Origin: JAIOZK01 sp964468645
GTDB lineage: Bacteria; Bacteroidota; Bacteroidia; Bacteroidales; JAIOZK01
Assembly (NCBI GenBank): GCA_964468645.1
Contig: CAYXUU010000032.1
Location: 8,548-72,547, forward strand
Direction: 5' to 3'
DNA: 64,000 nucleotides
The first letter of the stretch is position 1. Each line of letters starts with the position of its first letter. The notes under the pieces are model-generated. The model did no database searches. It was not told the DNA's origin and saw only the letters and a program-made list of their open reading frames with translations. This document shows positions 25,843-33,741 of this stretch, one piece after another. A program made the position numbers and the translations under genes.

Positions 25843-26519
25843 GATCGGATGACTTGGAGTCATCCGCTCAGTGTGGTGCTGTGGTTAACCCCTGATCCGA
25901 TGACTTGGGTTCATCGGATCCATACGATAGGGTTTCAGCTTTTTGCTATTGATCGGATGACTTGGAGTCATCCGCTCAGTGTGGTGCTGTGGTTAACCCC
26001 TGATCCGATGACTTGGGTTCATCGGATCCATACGATAGGGTTTCAGCTTTTTGCTATTGATCGGATGACTTTGAGTCATCCGCTCAGTATCGGTGCTGTG
26101 GTTAACCCCTGATCCGATGACTTGGGTTCATCGGATCAATACGTTAGTGATTTCAGCTTTTTGCTATTGATCGGATGACTTGGAGTCATCCGATCAGTGT
26201 AGTGGTGATGTTATCCCCTGATCCGATGACTTGTGTTCATCGGATCAATACGTTAAGGTTTCAGCTTTTTGCTATTGATCGGATGACTTGGAGTCATCCG
26301 CTCAGTGTGGTGCTGTGGTTAACCCCTGATCCGAATACTTGGGTTCATCGGATCAATACGTTAAAGTTTCGGTTCTTTACTATTGATCGGATGACTTGGA
26401 GTCATCCGATCAGTGTGGAGGTGACGTTAGCTCTTGATCCGAATACTTGAGTTCATCGGATCAATACGTTAAGGTTTCGGTTCTTTGCTATTGATCGGAT
26501 GACTTGGAGTCATCCGATC
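25843..26519. repeat. Palindrome array A (BIME-like), 13 palindromes
   Basis: Alternating palindromes of two related kinds. P1: arms GATCGGATGACT / AGTCATCCGATC around TGG, starting at 25843, 25951, 26059, 26169, 26277, 26385 and 26493. P2: arms GATCCGATGA / TCATCGGATC, starting at 25894, 26002, 26111, 26220, 26328 and 26436. P2-to-P1 spacing is 57-58 bp and P1-to-P2 is 51-52 bp, so the composite unit is ~108-110 bp with conserved linkers. Some P1 copies have CGCTC instead of CGATC at the right end. The array lies directly 3' of the RAYT gene. This resembles REP/BIME elements mobilised by RAYT proteins. Confidence 0.92.
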
Positions 26520-26532
26520 AGTACTAAAAAGT

Positions 26533-27168
26533 TTAAACCAAACCCAATTCCCCGGCCAGTTCCCTGTTGATTAAACTACCTTCTCTTTTTCCAAAGTAAT
26601 CCCTTGCTGAAGAATATTCCCAATTAAGCAATTCATTTACCAATCCGGCTGATACCGGGTTATTATGAATGTACTCAAAACAAAGTTTGGGATATTCCAG
26701 TTCAGGTATGGAGGTACTGATTATTGCGCCAAATGCTGACTGAAACCAGGCCGGTGTTATCCCTTTCGGGCAGTTTATACACTCAGCCTTAGTTTTTGAC
26801 TGGAAAAGTGAGCCGGTGGTATTCTCTTGTTTTTGAATAGCTCTGGTATATGATCTTAGCATAATACCGATAGAATTGTTTAAGGTACGCGGTATCTTTA
26901 TTGAGCGAGTGATCGGATGACTTGAAGTCATCCGATCACTAAGCGCCAGTTGTTTCTCTATTCCAATATCGAGAATTGTATATTTAACGCTGACCATCAA
27001 ATGAAAATGATTTGGCATTAAGCACCAGGCCAGTATATCACAGTATGGTATAATATGTTTTCTAAGTTTCTGGAGAAAGTAGATGTAATTGTCATGATTG
27101 AAAAATATTTTCCGGGAATTATTACCACGGTTAAAGATATGATATAAGAAGCCTGATTCGAATTGCAT
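26533..27168 (-). CDS. REP-associated tyrosine transposase (RAYT, Y1 family)
   Basis: 211 residues. Typical start (FESGFLYHIFNRGNNSRKIF), HUH metal-binding motif MPNHFHLMV (H54, H56) and a probable catalytic tyrosine in LRSYTRAIQ (Y107), then GSLFQSKTKAE and YIHNNPVSAGL, all RAYT hallmarks. RAYTs are single-copy relatives of IS200/IS605 transposases that cut single-stranded REP palindromes. The gene is embedded between two palindrome arrays. Residues 77-87 are encoded by a copy of palindrome P1 inserted in frame between the HUH motif and the tyrosine. The frame is intact, so the protein may be functional despite the insertion. Confidence 0.88.
   Translation of the reverse strand: MQFESGFLYHIFNRGNNSRKIFFNHDNYIYFLQKLRKHIIPYCDILAWCLMPNHFHLMVSVKYTILDIGIEKQLALSDRMTSSHPITRSIKIPRTLNNSIGIMLRSYTRAIQKQENTTGSLFQSKTKAECINCPKGITPAWFQSAFGAIISTSIPELEYPKLCFEYIHNNPVSAGLVNELLNWEYSSARDYFGKREGSLINRELAGELGLV
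26908..26940. repeat. P1 palindrome inside the RAYT coding sequence
   Basis: A 33-bp palindrome with perfect 16-bp arms (AGTGATCGGATGACTT and its complement) around a single central G. It is the best-paired copy of the P1 family in the window. Its length is 11 codons, and read on the minus strand it encodes SDRMTSSHPIT without a stop. It adds residues not expected in the family at this place. Confidence 0.88.
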
Positions 27169-27220
27169 GGAATTGTCAATTGCTGAATAAAGATAAAGTT
27201 TTTTCTTTACTCTGGCTACT

Positions 27221-27631
27221 GATCCGATGACTAGGAGTCATCGGATCAGTACGTTAAGGTTTCAGCTCTCTGCTATTGATCGGATGACTCGAAGTCATCC
27301 GCTCAGTATCGGTGCTGTGGTTATCCCCTGATCCGATGACTTGAGTTCATCGGATCAATAAGGTTAAGGTTTCGGTTCTTTGCTATTGATCGGATGACTT
27401 TGAGTCATCCGATCAGTGTGGTGCTGACGTTAGCCCCTGATCCGATGACTTGGGTTCATCGGATCAATAAGGTTAAGGTTTCAGTTCTCTGCTATTGATC
27501 GGATGACTTGGAGGCATCCGATCAGTGTGGTGCTGACGTTAGCCCCTGATCCGATGACTTGAGTTCATCGGATCAATACGATAGGGTTTCAGTTTTTTGC
27601 TATTGATCGGATGACCTGGAGTCATCCGATC
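27221..27631. repeat. Palindrome array B (BIME-like), 8 palindromes
   Basis: Same two palindrome types as array A, on the 5' side of the RAYT gene. P2 starts at 27221, 27330, 27439 and 27548; P1 starts at 27278, 27388, 27497 and 27605. That is four P2-P1 pairs with a 108-110 bp period. The first P2 (27221) has perfect 12-bp arms GATCCGATGACT / AGTCATCGGATC around AGG. The array ends 17 bp before the prfA stop, so it may also affect the prfA 3' end. Confidence 0.92.
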
Positions 27632-27648
27632 AGTAAGTCTGGATTTGA

Positions 27649-28725
27649 TTATTCGGCTCCAATCTCTTCCTTAAGCCGCTCTGCGTTTTCGGCCATCTGA
27701 AGTTTGTCGATCAGCTCCTGGATTTCTCCGTTGATGACATTATGAAGATTATACATGGTAAGATTGATCCTGTGATCGGTTACCCTTCCCTGGGGCCAGT
27801 TATAGGTTCTGATCTTGGCAGACCGGTCTCCCGTCGAAACCATGGTTTTACGCTTGGAAGAAATATCATCAAGGTATTTCTTGTACTCGAGTTCGTATAA
27901 CCTTGATCGTAGCACAGTCATTGCCTTATCAAGGTTTTTAAGCTGGGATTTCTGATCCTGGCAGGTAACAACAATATTGGTGGGGATATGGGTTAATCTT
28001 ACTGCCGAATAAGTAGTGTTCACCGATTGCCCTCCGGGCCCTGATGAGCAATAAGTATCTTTCCTGACATCTTCATTTTTAATTTCAACATCAAATTCGT
28101 CGGCTTCAGGGAGAACTGCCACAGACGCAGCGGAGGTGTGTACACGTCCCTGGGTTTCAGTTTTGGGAACCCGCTGTACACGGTGAACACCCGATTCATA
28201 TTTTAATTGTCCGTAGGCACCATCCCCACTTACATCGAAGATCACCTCCTTAAACCCACCTACTGTTCCCTCGGTAGATGAAACAGGCTCAACTTTCCAT
28301 TTCCGGTCTTCACAGTATTTCAGGTACATACGATAAAGATCGCCAGCAAATATACTGGCTTCATCACCACCTGTTCCTGCCCTGATCTCCACGATAGCAT
28401 TTTTAGTATCCTGAGGATCAGCGGGGATCAACATCAGGCGAATATCTTCTTCGATTTTATCCTTCGCACCATTAAGTTCTGCTACCTCTTCCTTTGCATA
28501 AGCCCTGAACTCTTCATCCTTTTCTGTCTTAAGCAGGTTCTTTGCAGAACTAATATTGTCAAGTATATCTTTATACTTTCTGTAGGCATTGATAATGGGT
28601 TGAAGATCTTTGTAATCCTTGTTGAGTTTAATGAATTTCTTCATATCAGAAACAACAGCAGGATCATTCATCTGCCCCTCTATCTCATCGTATCTTTTCT
28701 TTATTTCTTCGAGTTTCTCAAGCAT
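27649..28725 (-). CDS. prfA: Peptide chain release factor 1
   Basis: 358 residues, normal length. The GGQ catalytic motif (SSGPGGQSVNTTYSA, residues 231-233) triggers peptidyl-tRNA hydrolysis. The codon-recognition P-x-T tripeptide is PKT at 187-189 in RVPKTETQGRVHTSA, identifying RF1 (UAA/UAG) rather than RF2. The conserved AGTGGDEASIFAGDLYRMY is present. A good -7 promoter box lies just upstream. Confidence 0.96.
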   Translation of the reverse strand: MLEKLEEIKKRYDEIEGQMNDPAVVSDMKKFIKLNKDYKDLQPIINAYRKYKDILDNISSAKNLLKTEKDEEFRAYAKEEVAELNGAKDKIEEDIRLMLIPADPQDTKNAIVEIRAGTGGDEASIFAGDLYRMYLKYCEDRKWKVEPVSSTEGTVGGFKEVIFDVSGDGAYGQLKYESGVHRVQRVPKTETQGRVHTSAASVAVLPEADEFDVEIKNEDVRKDTYCSSGPGGQSVNTTYSAVRLTHIPTNIVVTCQDQKSQLKNLDKAMTVLRSRLYELEYKKYLDDISSKRKTMVSTGDRSAKIRTYNWPQGRVTDHRINLTMYNLHNVINGEIQELIDKLQMAENAERLKEEIGAE

Positions 28726-28750
28726 TTACTGGCGGTTAAAAATCGGAGTG

Positions 28751-28758
28751 CAAAGGTA
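28751..28758 (-). promoter_or_regulatory. -7 box of prfA
   Basis: Minus-strand TACCTTTG, an exact TAnnTTTG match followed by CAC, 25 bp upstream of the prfA ATG. This is the best matched housekeeping-type promoter box in the window; the expected start is near 28745. The -33 element is not obvious. Confidence 0.5.
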
Positions 28759-28791
28759 AGGTTTTTTAGGGAAAGGGAAGGTATAGTTAAT

Positions 28792-28889
28792 AGTTACCAG
28801 TTCGAAGTTCGAAGTTATCTGTCTCATCAGACTTCAAACTGGTAACTTCAAACTGGTAACTTCGAACTGGTAACTTCGAACTGGTAACT
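28792..28889. terminator. Heptad-repeat hairpin at the 3' end of the VOC gene
   Basis: Perfect 18-bp arms at 28792-28809 and 28872-28889 (AGTTACCAGTTCGAAGTT and its complement). The right side is four tandem 14-bp units (ACTTCAAACTGGTA and ACTTCGAACTGGTA types), each two heptads. The right arm ends 1 bp before the VOC gene stop at 28891, just as the related hairpin abuts the pyrF stop. It probably serves as the 3'-end structure of the VOC transcript. Confidence 0.55.
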
Positions 28890-28890
28890 C

Positions 28891-29313
28891 TTATCCTTCC
28901 TCCACCTCACAATTTACCATCCACTGGATACCAAACTTATCGATAAGCATACCGAATTCAGCACCCCAGAAAGTCTTCGCAAAAGGCATGATGATTGTTC
29001 CCCCTTTGGCAAGGTTGTTAAAATACCTTCTGGCTTTTTCCAGTTCATTTGCGGCAATTGAAATAGAAATGGAATTCCCGAAGTTAATTTCCTGTCCGGG
29101 CATACCATCAGATGCCATAATTACCGCACCTTCAAAAGTTAACGTTGCATGAAGTACTTTCTGCGTGTAATCTGCAGGTACTTCAACCGGTGACCCCTCA
29201 AAGGGCATCAGGTCAAGTTGTCCATTCAGGGCTTCTTTATAAAATTCCATTACCTCTTTGCAGTTACCTGGAAATGTTAAATATGGATTTACTGTTGATT
29301 TGTCACTTTTCAT
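28891..29313 (-). CDS. VOC family protein (PhnB/glyoxalase-like)
   Basis: 140 residues with the beta-alpha-beta-beta-beta fold pattern of the vicinal oxygen chelate superfamily, PhnB-like subgroup: NPYLTFPGNCKEVMEFYKEA at the start, then VLHATLTFEGAVIMASDG and the closing WGAEFGMLIDKFGIQWMVN. Such proteins bind small molecules or metal; the substrate cannot be read from sequence. It is 15 bp downstream of the FkbM methyltransferase gene, so probably co-transcribed. Confidence 0.85.
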   Translation of the reverse strand: MKSDKSTVNPYLTFPGNCKEVMEFYKEALNGQLDLMPFEGSPVEVPADYTQKVLHATLTFEGAVIMASDGMPGQEINFGNSISISIAANELEKARRYFNNLAKGGTIIMPFAKTFWGAEFGMLIDKFGIQWMVNCEVEEG

Positions 29314-29328
29314 TTTAATAGATTTTAG

Positions 29329-30054
29329 TTAGTTTGCAATAAAATAATATTCTCTATTGCTTTTGTAAATTGATTTAAATGCTTCCCTGGACAGGGCATC
29401 CTTTTTGTTGATCCAGTCCTTTAGAAGATAAATTTTCATCCCTGAAATTTCTGAAAAGAAGTTAAATATTTCTTCAGGTTCGGTATTATAATAATCACTG
29501 GCACCCAGACCGAATTCAAAGATCACCATAGGTTTGTTTTCCTGTAAAATCCTGACGGCTCCTTTAAGAACCGAATATTCCGCACCTTCCACATCAATCT
29601 TGATCAGGTTTGTTTTTGTTCCAGCCGGAATCAGGTCATCAAGTTTGCGGATTTCAACATTGATCTTTTCAATAACAGGTTGCTTAACATCATACTTTCT
29701 TTGTTTCAGTCCACTAAAAGCAGGTGCATTTTTTACGTAGTTAAATGTTGCATTCCCGCTTTCATCGCCAAGAGCATAAGGAAACACAGTGCACTTTTTA
29801 CCATAACGATCTTCAAGTGAATGATACATCTCAGGAATAGGCTCAAAAGCATAATGGTTTCCGGAAGGGGCGTATTTTAAAAAGAGATCAAGGATCTCAC
29901 CTTTATGGCATCCAATGTCAATGCAATTTGAATCAGGTTCAACGTGATTGCGTATGATCAATTTTGTTAACCTGTCATACTCAAGATTTTTTGTCAAATC
30001 CAGATTCAAACTGCATGCCATGCTTCTGATTATTCCCTTGATTTTTTCTTTCAT
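29329..30054 (-). CDS. FkbM family methyltransferase
   Basis: 241 residues. SAM-binding motif I is NCIDIGCHKGEILDLFLKY. The FkbM-specific motif TNLIKIDVEGAEYSVLKGA and the following NKPMVIFEFG are clear. FkbM enzymes O-methylate sugars or small molecules; no glycan gene cluster is nearby, so the substrate is unknown. First of a two-gene unit with the VOC protein. Confidence 0.9.
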   Translation of the reverse strand: MKEKIKGIIRSMACSLNLDLTKNLEYDRLTKLIIRNHVEPDSNCIDIGCHKGEILDLFLKYAPSGNHYAFEPIPEMYHSLEDRYGKKCTVFPYALGDESGNATFNYVKNAPAFSGLKQRKYDVKQPVIEKINVEIRKLDDLIPAGTKTNLIKIDVEGAEYSVLKGAVRILQENKPMVIFEFGLGASDYYNTEPEEIFNFFSEISGMKIYLLKDWINKKDALSREAFKSIYKSNREYYFIAN

Positions 30055-30117
30055 TATGATTATCTAAAAACTTATTATCCTGGTTGCAACACGACAAATG
30101 AATACATTCAAGTCTGG

Positions 30118-30125
30118 CAAAAGTA
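30118..30125 (-). promoter_or_regulatory. Candidate -7 box of the FkbM gene
   Basis: Minus-strand TACTTTTG matches TAnnTTTG, 64 bp upstream of the ATG at 30054, in the 107-bp gap between two methyltransferase genes. A TTTG lies 16 bp further upstream, slightly closer than the ideal -33 spacing. Confidence 0.4.
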
Positions 30126-30161
30126 ACCATAATCAATGAACCAAATGAAGGGAAGGTTTTG

Positions 30162-30797
30162 TTATTTTATCCCATTCAATCTTATTAATGATGCACTCCC
30201 TTGATGATATTGCCCTTCATGAAGTATATCGTCAATAGTTTGTATTTGCAGATTTGACAATCCCCGGAAGTCTTCTTTTAACCCGGACTCAGAAAATAGC
30301 ATATCAATATTTTTAGGGCCTCCTGAGTTGTTTGAAATCTGTGCTTTTGAAAAACCTTCAAGGATAAGGCTACCTCCGGATTTCATATATTCGATAAGTT
30401 TTTGGTGATAAACAGACCTGCTTGTTGGCGGAAAATGTGCGAAAATCAATCCAATACAATCGTAATAATCATTGGTGTGGTCAAAATTTTCAATATCAGT
30501 TATCAGGTAAGTAATTTCTACCTGAAACCTGTTTGCCAGCTTTTCTGCTTTATCTTTAGCTGCTTCACTCGGGTCAAAGGCCGTTACTTCCCAGCCATTC
30601 AGTGCTGCATAAACTGCGTTTCTGCCTTCCCCTTCGGCAGGTAAAAGTATTTTTCCAGGATCGAGCCTGTCAAGCTGTTGCTTAAAAAATAAATTGGGTT
30701 CAGTGCCGTAGGCATATTCTACATCATCATATCGTTGATTCCAGAGTTCTTTCACAATAGTTTTTTTTGGTGCAAAGTAAGTAAGTTCATCATTCAA
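30162..30797 (-). CDS. Class I SAM-dependent methyltransferase (TehB-like)
   Basis: The core LWNQRYDDVEYAYGTEPNLF, then the motif I region KILLPAEGEGRNAVYAAL and motif II VTAFDPSEAAKDKAEKLA, identify a small-molecule class I methyltransferase of the TehB-like group. Substrate unknown. The ATG at 30797 gives 211 residues, but homologues of this type usually begin close to the W-x-x-R-Y motif. A GTG at 30755 is therefore a possible true start; a TTACTTTGC sequence resembling a promoter box lies between the two. Confidence 0.85.
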   Translation of the reverse strand: MNDELTYFAPKKTIVKELWNQRYDDVEYAYGTEPNLFFKQQLDRLDPGKILLPAEGEGRNAVYAALNGWEVTAFDPSEAAKDKAEKLANRFQVEITYLITDIENFDHTNDYYDCIGLIFAHFPPTSRSVYHQKLIEYMKSGGSLILEGFSKAQISNNSGGPKNIDMLFSESGLKEDFRGLSNLQIQTIDDILHEGQYHQGSASLIRLNGIK

Positions 30798-30839
30798 AAA
30801 CTGTTAACAAACCCTTAAATTCGGAAAGATCATGCTGAT

Positions 30840-32210
30840 TCAGAATCTTAATGTGAAGCTTGTTTTAATCCTGGGTTCAGAAACACAGCTGATTGCCCCT
30901 TTATGAAGATACATGATCTGCTTTGCAAGGCTCAGCCCTATGCCTGAACCACCCTCCTTGGTTGTAAAAAATGGTGTATAAATATCTTTTATAATATCAT
31001 GGCTGATGCCTTTTCCATTATCTGTAATTTGCATAAACGTGTAACCTTGCTGATTAGATTTTGCATGAAGGCTGATTTCCGGATTATTTATACCCACCAA
31101 CCAGTAGAATGAATTTTTGATAAGATTTATCATCAGTTGTTCAACCAGTTTCATGTCTGCATGGAGCTTCAGATCAGGAGGGTCTGAGTTATAGGTAAAT
31201 TTTACTTTGTTTTCAATAAGATCCCTTTCAAATAGGTTGAACAGATCTGAGTAAAGATCAATTACCTTAAAACTACTTTTCTTTGGTTCAGGCAGCCTGG
31301 TAATAGATCTGTAGTAATTTATAAATTCAATCAGGCCGTTCGACCGTTCCTCTATGATTTTTGAGCATTTTAGTGTATCATCAAGTATCTCCTGGTTAAT
31401 ATTCTCAATCTTTTTTGTTTTATTGTTATCAGAAAGAAACCGCCTGATTGTTGAGGTTAATGTAGATATTGATGTTATTGAGTTGGATACTTCATGTGTC
31501 AGTACCCTTATAAGTTTCTGCCAGGCCTCCAGCTCTTTTGCATCCAATTCTGTCTGGATATTCTGAAAAGAAACCAGTTTAACCTCTTTCTCGAATAGTT
31601 TGAAAATAGTTGACTTAAATGTTAACTGGCAGCTTGAATAGGTGTCAGAAAATTGCTCGTATGTTTTAATTTCAAAAATGCCGGATTGTTCAGTTTTAAG
31701 ATTTTTCAGAAATTCTTCCAGGCCATGGTGGGCGGAATTTAGCTCATGAATATTTCCGGGTTTAGATAAATCCAGCAGCTTCCCTGCTGCCAGGTTAAAA
31801 AGTTCTACGGCACCGTTTTCATCGAAAGAGATGATACCTGTACCAATATGGTTAATAAGGTTCTCGAGGTAAATAATGTTTAGTTCTTTCTCATTTTTTA
31901 TTTGTTTAACTTCACGATTAATCCTGTCAAAACTGCTGTGCAAGCCTTTAAAGGTTTTCTCAACCTCACCCTTAAGGTAAACCACCAAGGTATCCTTGCT
32001 GCTGACAAACAGCAGGAATTTAGCAAGTTCATAATTGGTTTTATTCAGGTACCTGAAAAGAAGGAATATTTGAAGCACCAGTAACAACCCCAAGAGCACA
32101 ATTGTGAAAAACCTGCCACCAGCAAGTATAAAATAGATCAGCAGGAAATTATTTGCTGAAGCCAGTAATACCCTGATGAGGATATTTATAAAAAATCTGT
32201 TATAGCCCAT
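30840..32210 (-). CDS. Module 1 sensor histidine kinase (NtrY-like)
   Basis: The ATG at 32210 (MGYNRFFINILIRVLL) is chosen because it aligns with the starts of the two paralogous kinases in the window and overlaps the regulator stop by 11 bp. The protein has two N-terminal transmembrane helices, a HAMP-like linker, a PAS-like region (GIISFDENGAVELFNLAA), the H-box LTHEVSNSI, and the ATPase motifs ITDNGKGI and GGSGIGLSLAKQIMYLHKG. The N-box is unusual (NLIKNSFYWLVG; other copies have NA.DA-type). It should phosphorylate the sigma-54 regulator encoded just upstream. Its presumed target permease is a pseudogene. Confidence 0.87.
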   Translation of the reverse strand: MGYNRFFINILIRVLLASANNFLLIYFILAGGRFFTIVLLGLLLVLQIFLLFRYLNKTNYELAKFLLFVSSKDTLVVYLKGEVEKTFKGLHSSFDRINREVKQIKNEKELNIIYLENLINHIGTGIISFDENGAVELFNLAAGKLLDLSKPGNIHELNSAHHGLEEFLKNLKTEQSGIFEIKTYEQFSDTYSSCQLTFKSTIFKLFEKEVKLVSFQNIQTELDAKELEAWQKLIRVLTHEVSNSITSISTLTSTIRRFLSDNNKTKKIENINQEILDDTLKCSKIIEERSNGLIEFINYYRSITRLPEPKKSSFKVIDLYSDLFNLFERDLIENKVKFTYNSDPPDLKLHADMKLVEQLMINLIKNSFYWLVGINNPEISLHAKSNQQGYTFMQITDNGKGISHDIIKDIYTPFFTTKEGGSGIGLSLAKQIMYLHKGAISCVSEPRIKTSFTLRF

Positions 32211-33573
32211 AATTCTTAATTTTCTTATATAATGTTGGCCTCGATATTCCAAGGTCTTTTGCTGCCTTGCTATATATCCCATTATGTTTTCTCAACGCTT
32301 TTCCGATAGTAATTTTCTCAAGAACTTCCAGGTTGATTATTTCCTTATTGGGTTCTTCAGAAGATTCGCCGGTCCTGAAATAAAAATCCTCTGATCTCAG
32401 TACATCACCGTCACACATAATGACAGCTTTCTCGATAGTGTGTTGCAGTTCCCTGACGTTTCCCGGCCAGTAGTAATGATTTAATGCATCCAGGGATCCG
32501 GCATTTATTTTTAGCAAAGGTTTTTCGTATTTCGTTTTGTACAGATTAAGGAAATGGTCTGTCAGCAAGGGGATATCGTCCTTTCTTTCCCGCAGTGGAG
32601 GGATCTCAATCTGTATGGTATTGATCCTGTACAACAGGTCTTCCCTGAACAGTTCATCATCGATCATTTTATACAGGTCTTTATTGGTAGCTGAAATCAA
32701 CCGGATATTTATAGGGATAGCTTTGTTGGATCCTATTCTGAATATTTCCTTGTTCTGCAGAACAGTTAAAATTTTTGATTGCATTGATAAAGAAAGGTTG
32801 CCAATTTCATCGAGGAAAAGGCTACCTCCTGATGCATTCTCAAAACGTCCCATCCTGTCGGTTTTTGCATCGGTAAAAGAGCCTTTATTATATCCGAACA
32901 ATTCAGCTTCAAAAAGACTTTCTGATAATGAGGCCATGTCAACTGTTGCAAAAATTTCTTCAGACCGTTTTGAAAGATTATGCAGTTTTCGCGCAACAAG
33001 TTCTTTGCCTGTGCCATTCTCCCCCAATATCAATATATTTGCATCGGTTTTGGCAACTTTTTCAATAGCCTCAAAAACCTTTTTCATACCATTTGATTTC
33101 CCCAGTAAAACATCAAAAGGCCTGTTGCTTTCTTCCTTCAGCAGCTCGTTTTTGTATTTCAGGGTTTCTACTTTTTTCTTTGTTATACGAAGCTGATAGG
33201 CAGCTTTAAGTGTCGAAATTAGTTTGTCGCTATTCCAGGGTTTCTGGACAAAATCTGTTGCCCCTATTTTAATGGCTTTCACAGCAAGCTCAATATCCCC
33301 GTAAGCGGTCATCATAACGATAACAGCATCAGGATCGGTTTCCAGGATCTTTTTCAACCAGAAAATACCTTCATTTCCGGTTTGTATTCCAGCCTGGAAA
33401 TTCATATCAAGCAGAATCACATCATGATCTTTGTTTTTAACCATGTCGGGCAACCTGTTGGGATTTCCGACGATAGTGACCATCTCAAAATCATACTTTA
33501 ATAAAAACTTCAATGATTCCAGTATCGTTTTGTCATCATCAACAACCAGTATCTTACCTTCGGCTTTTGCCAT
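32200..33573 (-). CDS. Module 1 sigma-54-dependent response regulator (NtrC family)
   Basis: 457 residues: receiver domain (ILVVDDD; phospho-acceptor in VILLDMNFQAG), AAA+ domain with Walker A GENGTGKELVA and Walker B GGSLFLDEIGNLS, and a Fis-type helix-turn-helix at the C-terminus (AAKDLGISRPTLYKKIKNYG). The sigma-54 contact loop reads GSFTDA instead of GAFTGA. It probably binds the paired dyads at 33605-33643 and activates the divergent sigma-54 promoter. Confidence 0.92.
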   Translation of the reverse strand: MAKAEGKILVVDDDKTILESLKFLLKYDFEMVTIVGNPNRLPDMVKNKDHDVILLDMNFQAGIQTGNEGIFWLKKILETDPDAVIVMMTAYGDIELAVKAIKIGATDFVQKPWNSDKLISTLKAAYQLRITKKKVETLKYKNELLKEESNRPFDVLLGKSNGMKKVFEAIEKVAKTDANILILGENGTGKELVARKLHNLSKRSEEIFATVDMASLSESLFEAELFGYNKGSFTDAKTDRMGRFENASGGSLFLDEIGNLSLSMQSKILTVLQNKEIFRIGSNKAIPINIRLISATNKDLYKMIDDELFREDLLYRINTIQIEIPPLRERKDDIPLLTDHFLNLYKTKYEKPLLKINAGSLDALNHYYWPGNVRELQHTIEKAVIMCDGDVLRSEDFYFRTGESSEEPNKEIINLEVLEKITIGKALRKHNGIYSKAAKDLGISRPTLYKKIKNYGL

Positions 33574-33604
33574 TATTCGGTAAATTTATAATTTGAAACA
33601 CAAA

Positions 33605-33643
33605 TGTAAGATATATTTACACAATATGTAAAAATACTTTACA
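33605..33643. promoter_or_regulatory. Module 1 enhancer: two 17-bp dyads
   Basis: TGTAAGATATATTTACA (33605-33621) and TGTAAAAATACTTTACA (33627-33643), both TGT-N11-ACA inverted repeats with centres 22 bp apart, i.e. on the same face of the helix. They lie between the regulator start and the sigma-54 promoter. The same arrangement occurs in modules 2 and 3, supporting a binding site for the module's NtrC-type regulator. Confidence 0.65.
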
Positions 33644-33705
33644 CAATAAAAATTATTACAATCTGATATTACTATAATGTGCGAAGAACCAGTTATATAC
33701 AATCA

Positions 33706-33721
33706 TGGCATGTCTTTTGGA
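33706..33721 (+). promoter_or_regulatory. Module 1 sigma-54 promoter
   Basis: TGGCATGTCTTTTGGA matches the -24/-12 consensus TGGCAYRNNNNTTGCW at all defined positions but one (G for C in the -12 GC). It lies 21 bp before the ATG of the permease pseudogene and about 84 bp from the second dyad. Confidence 0.65.
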
Positions 33722-33741
33722 AATAGCATATAAAAAAATTT

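Noticed and set aside
25849..26450. Long open frames across palindrome array A reading as a 36-residue repeat protein
   Set aside because: The ~108-bp repeat period is a multiple of three, so stops are avoided in one frame by chance. The peptide only mirrors the DNA palindromes, and the frame breaks where spacing becomes 110 bp.
25843..27631. CRISPR array
   Set aside because: The repeats are palindromes of two alternating types, the intervening 24- and 30-bp linkers are conserved rather than unique, and no cas gene is present.
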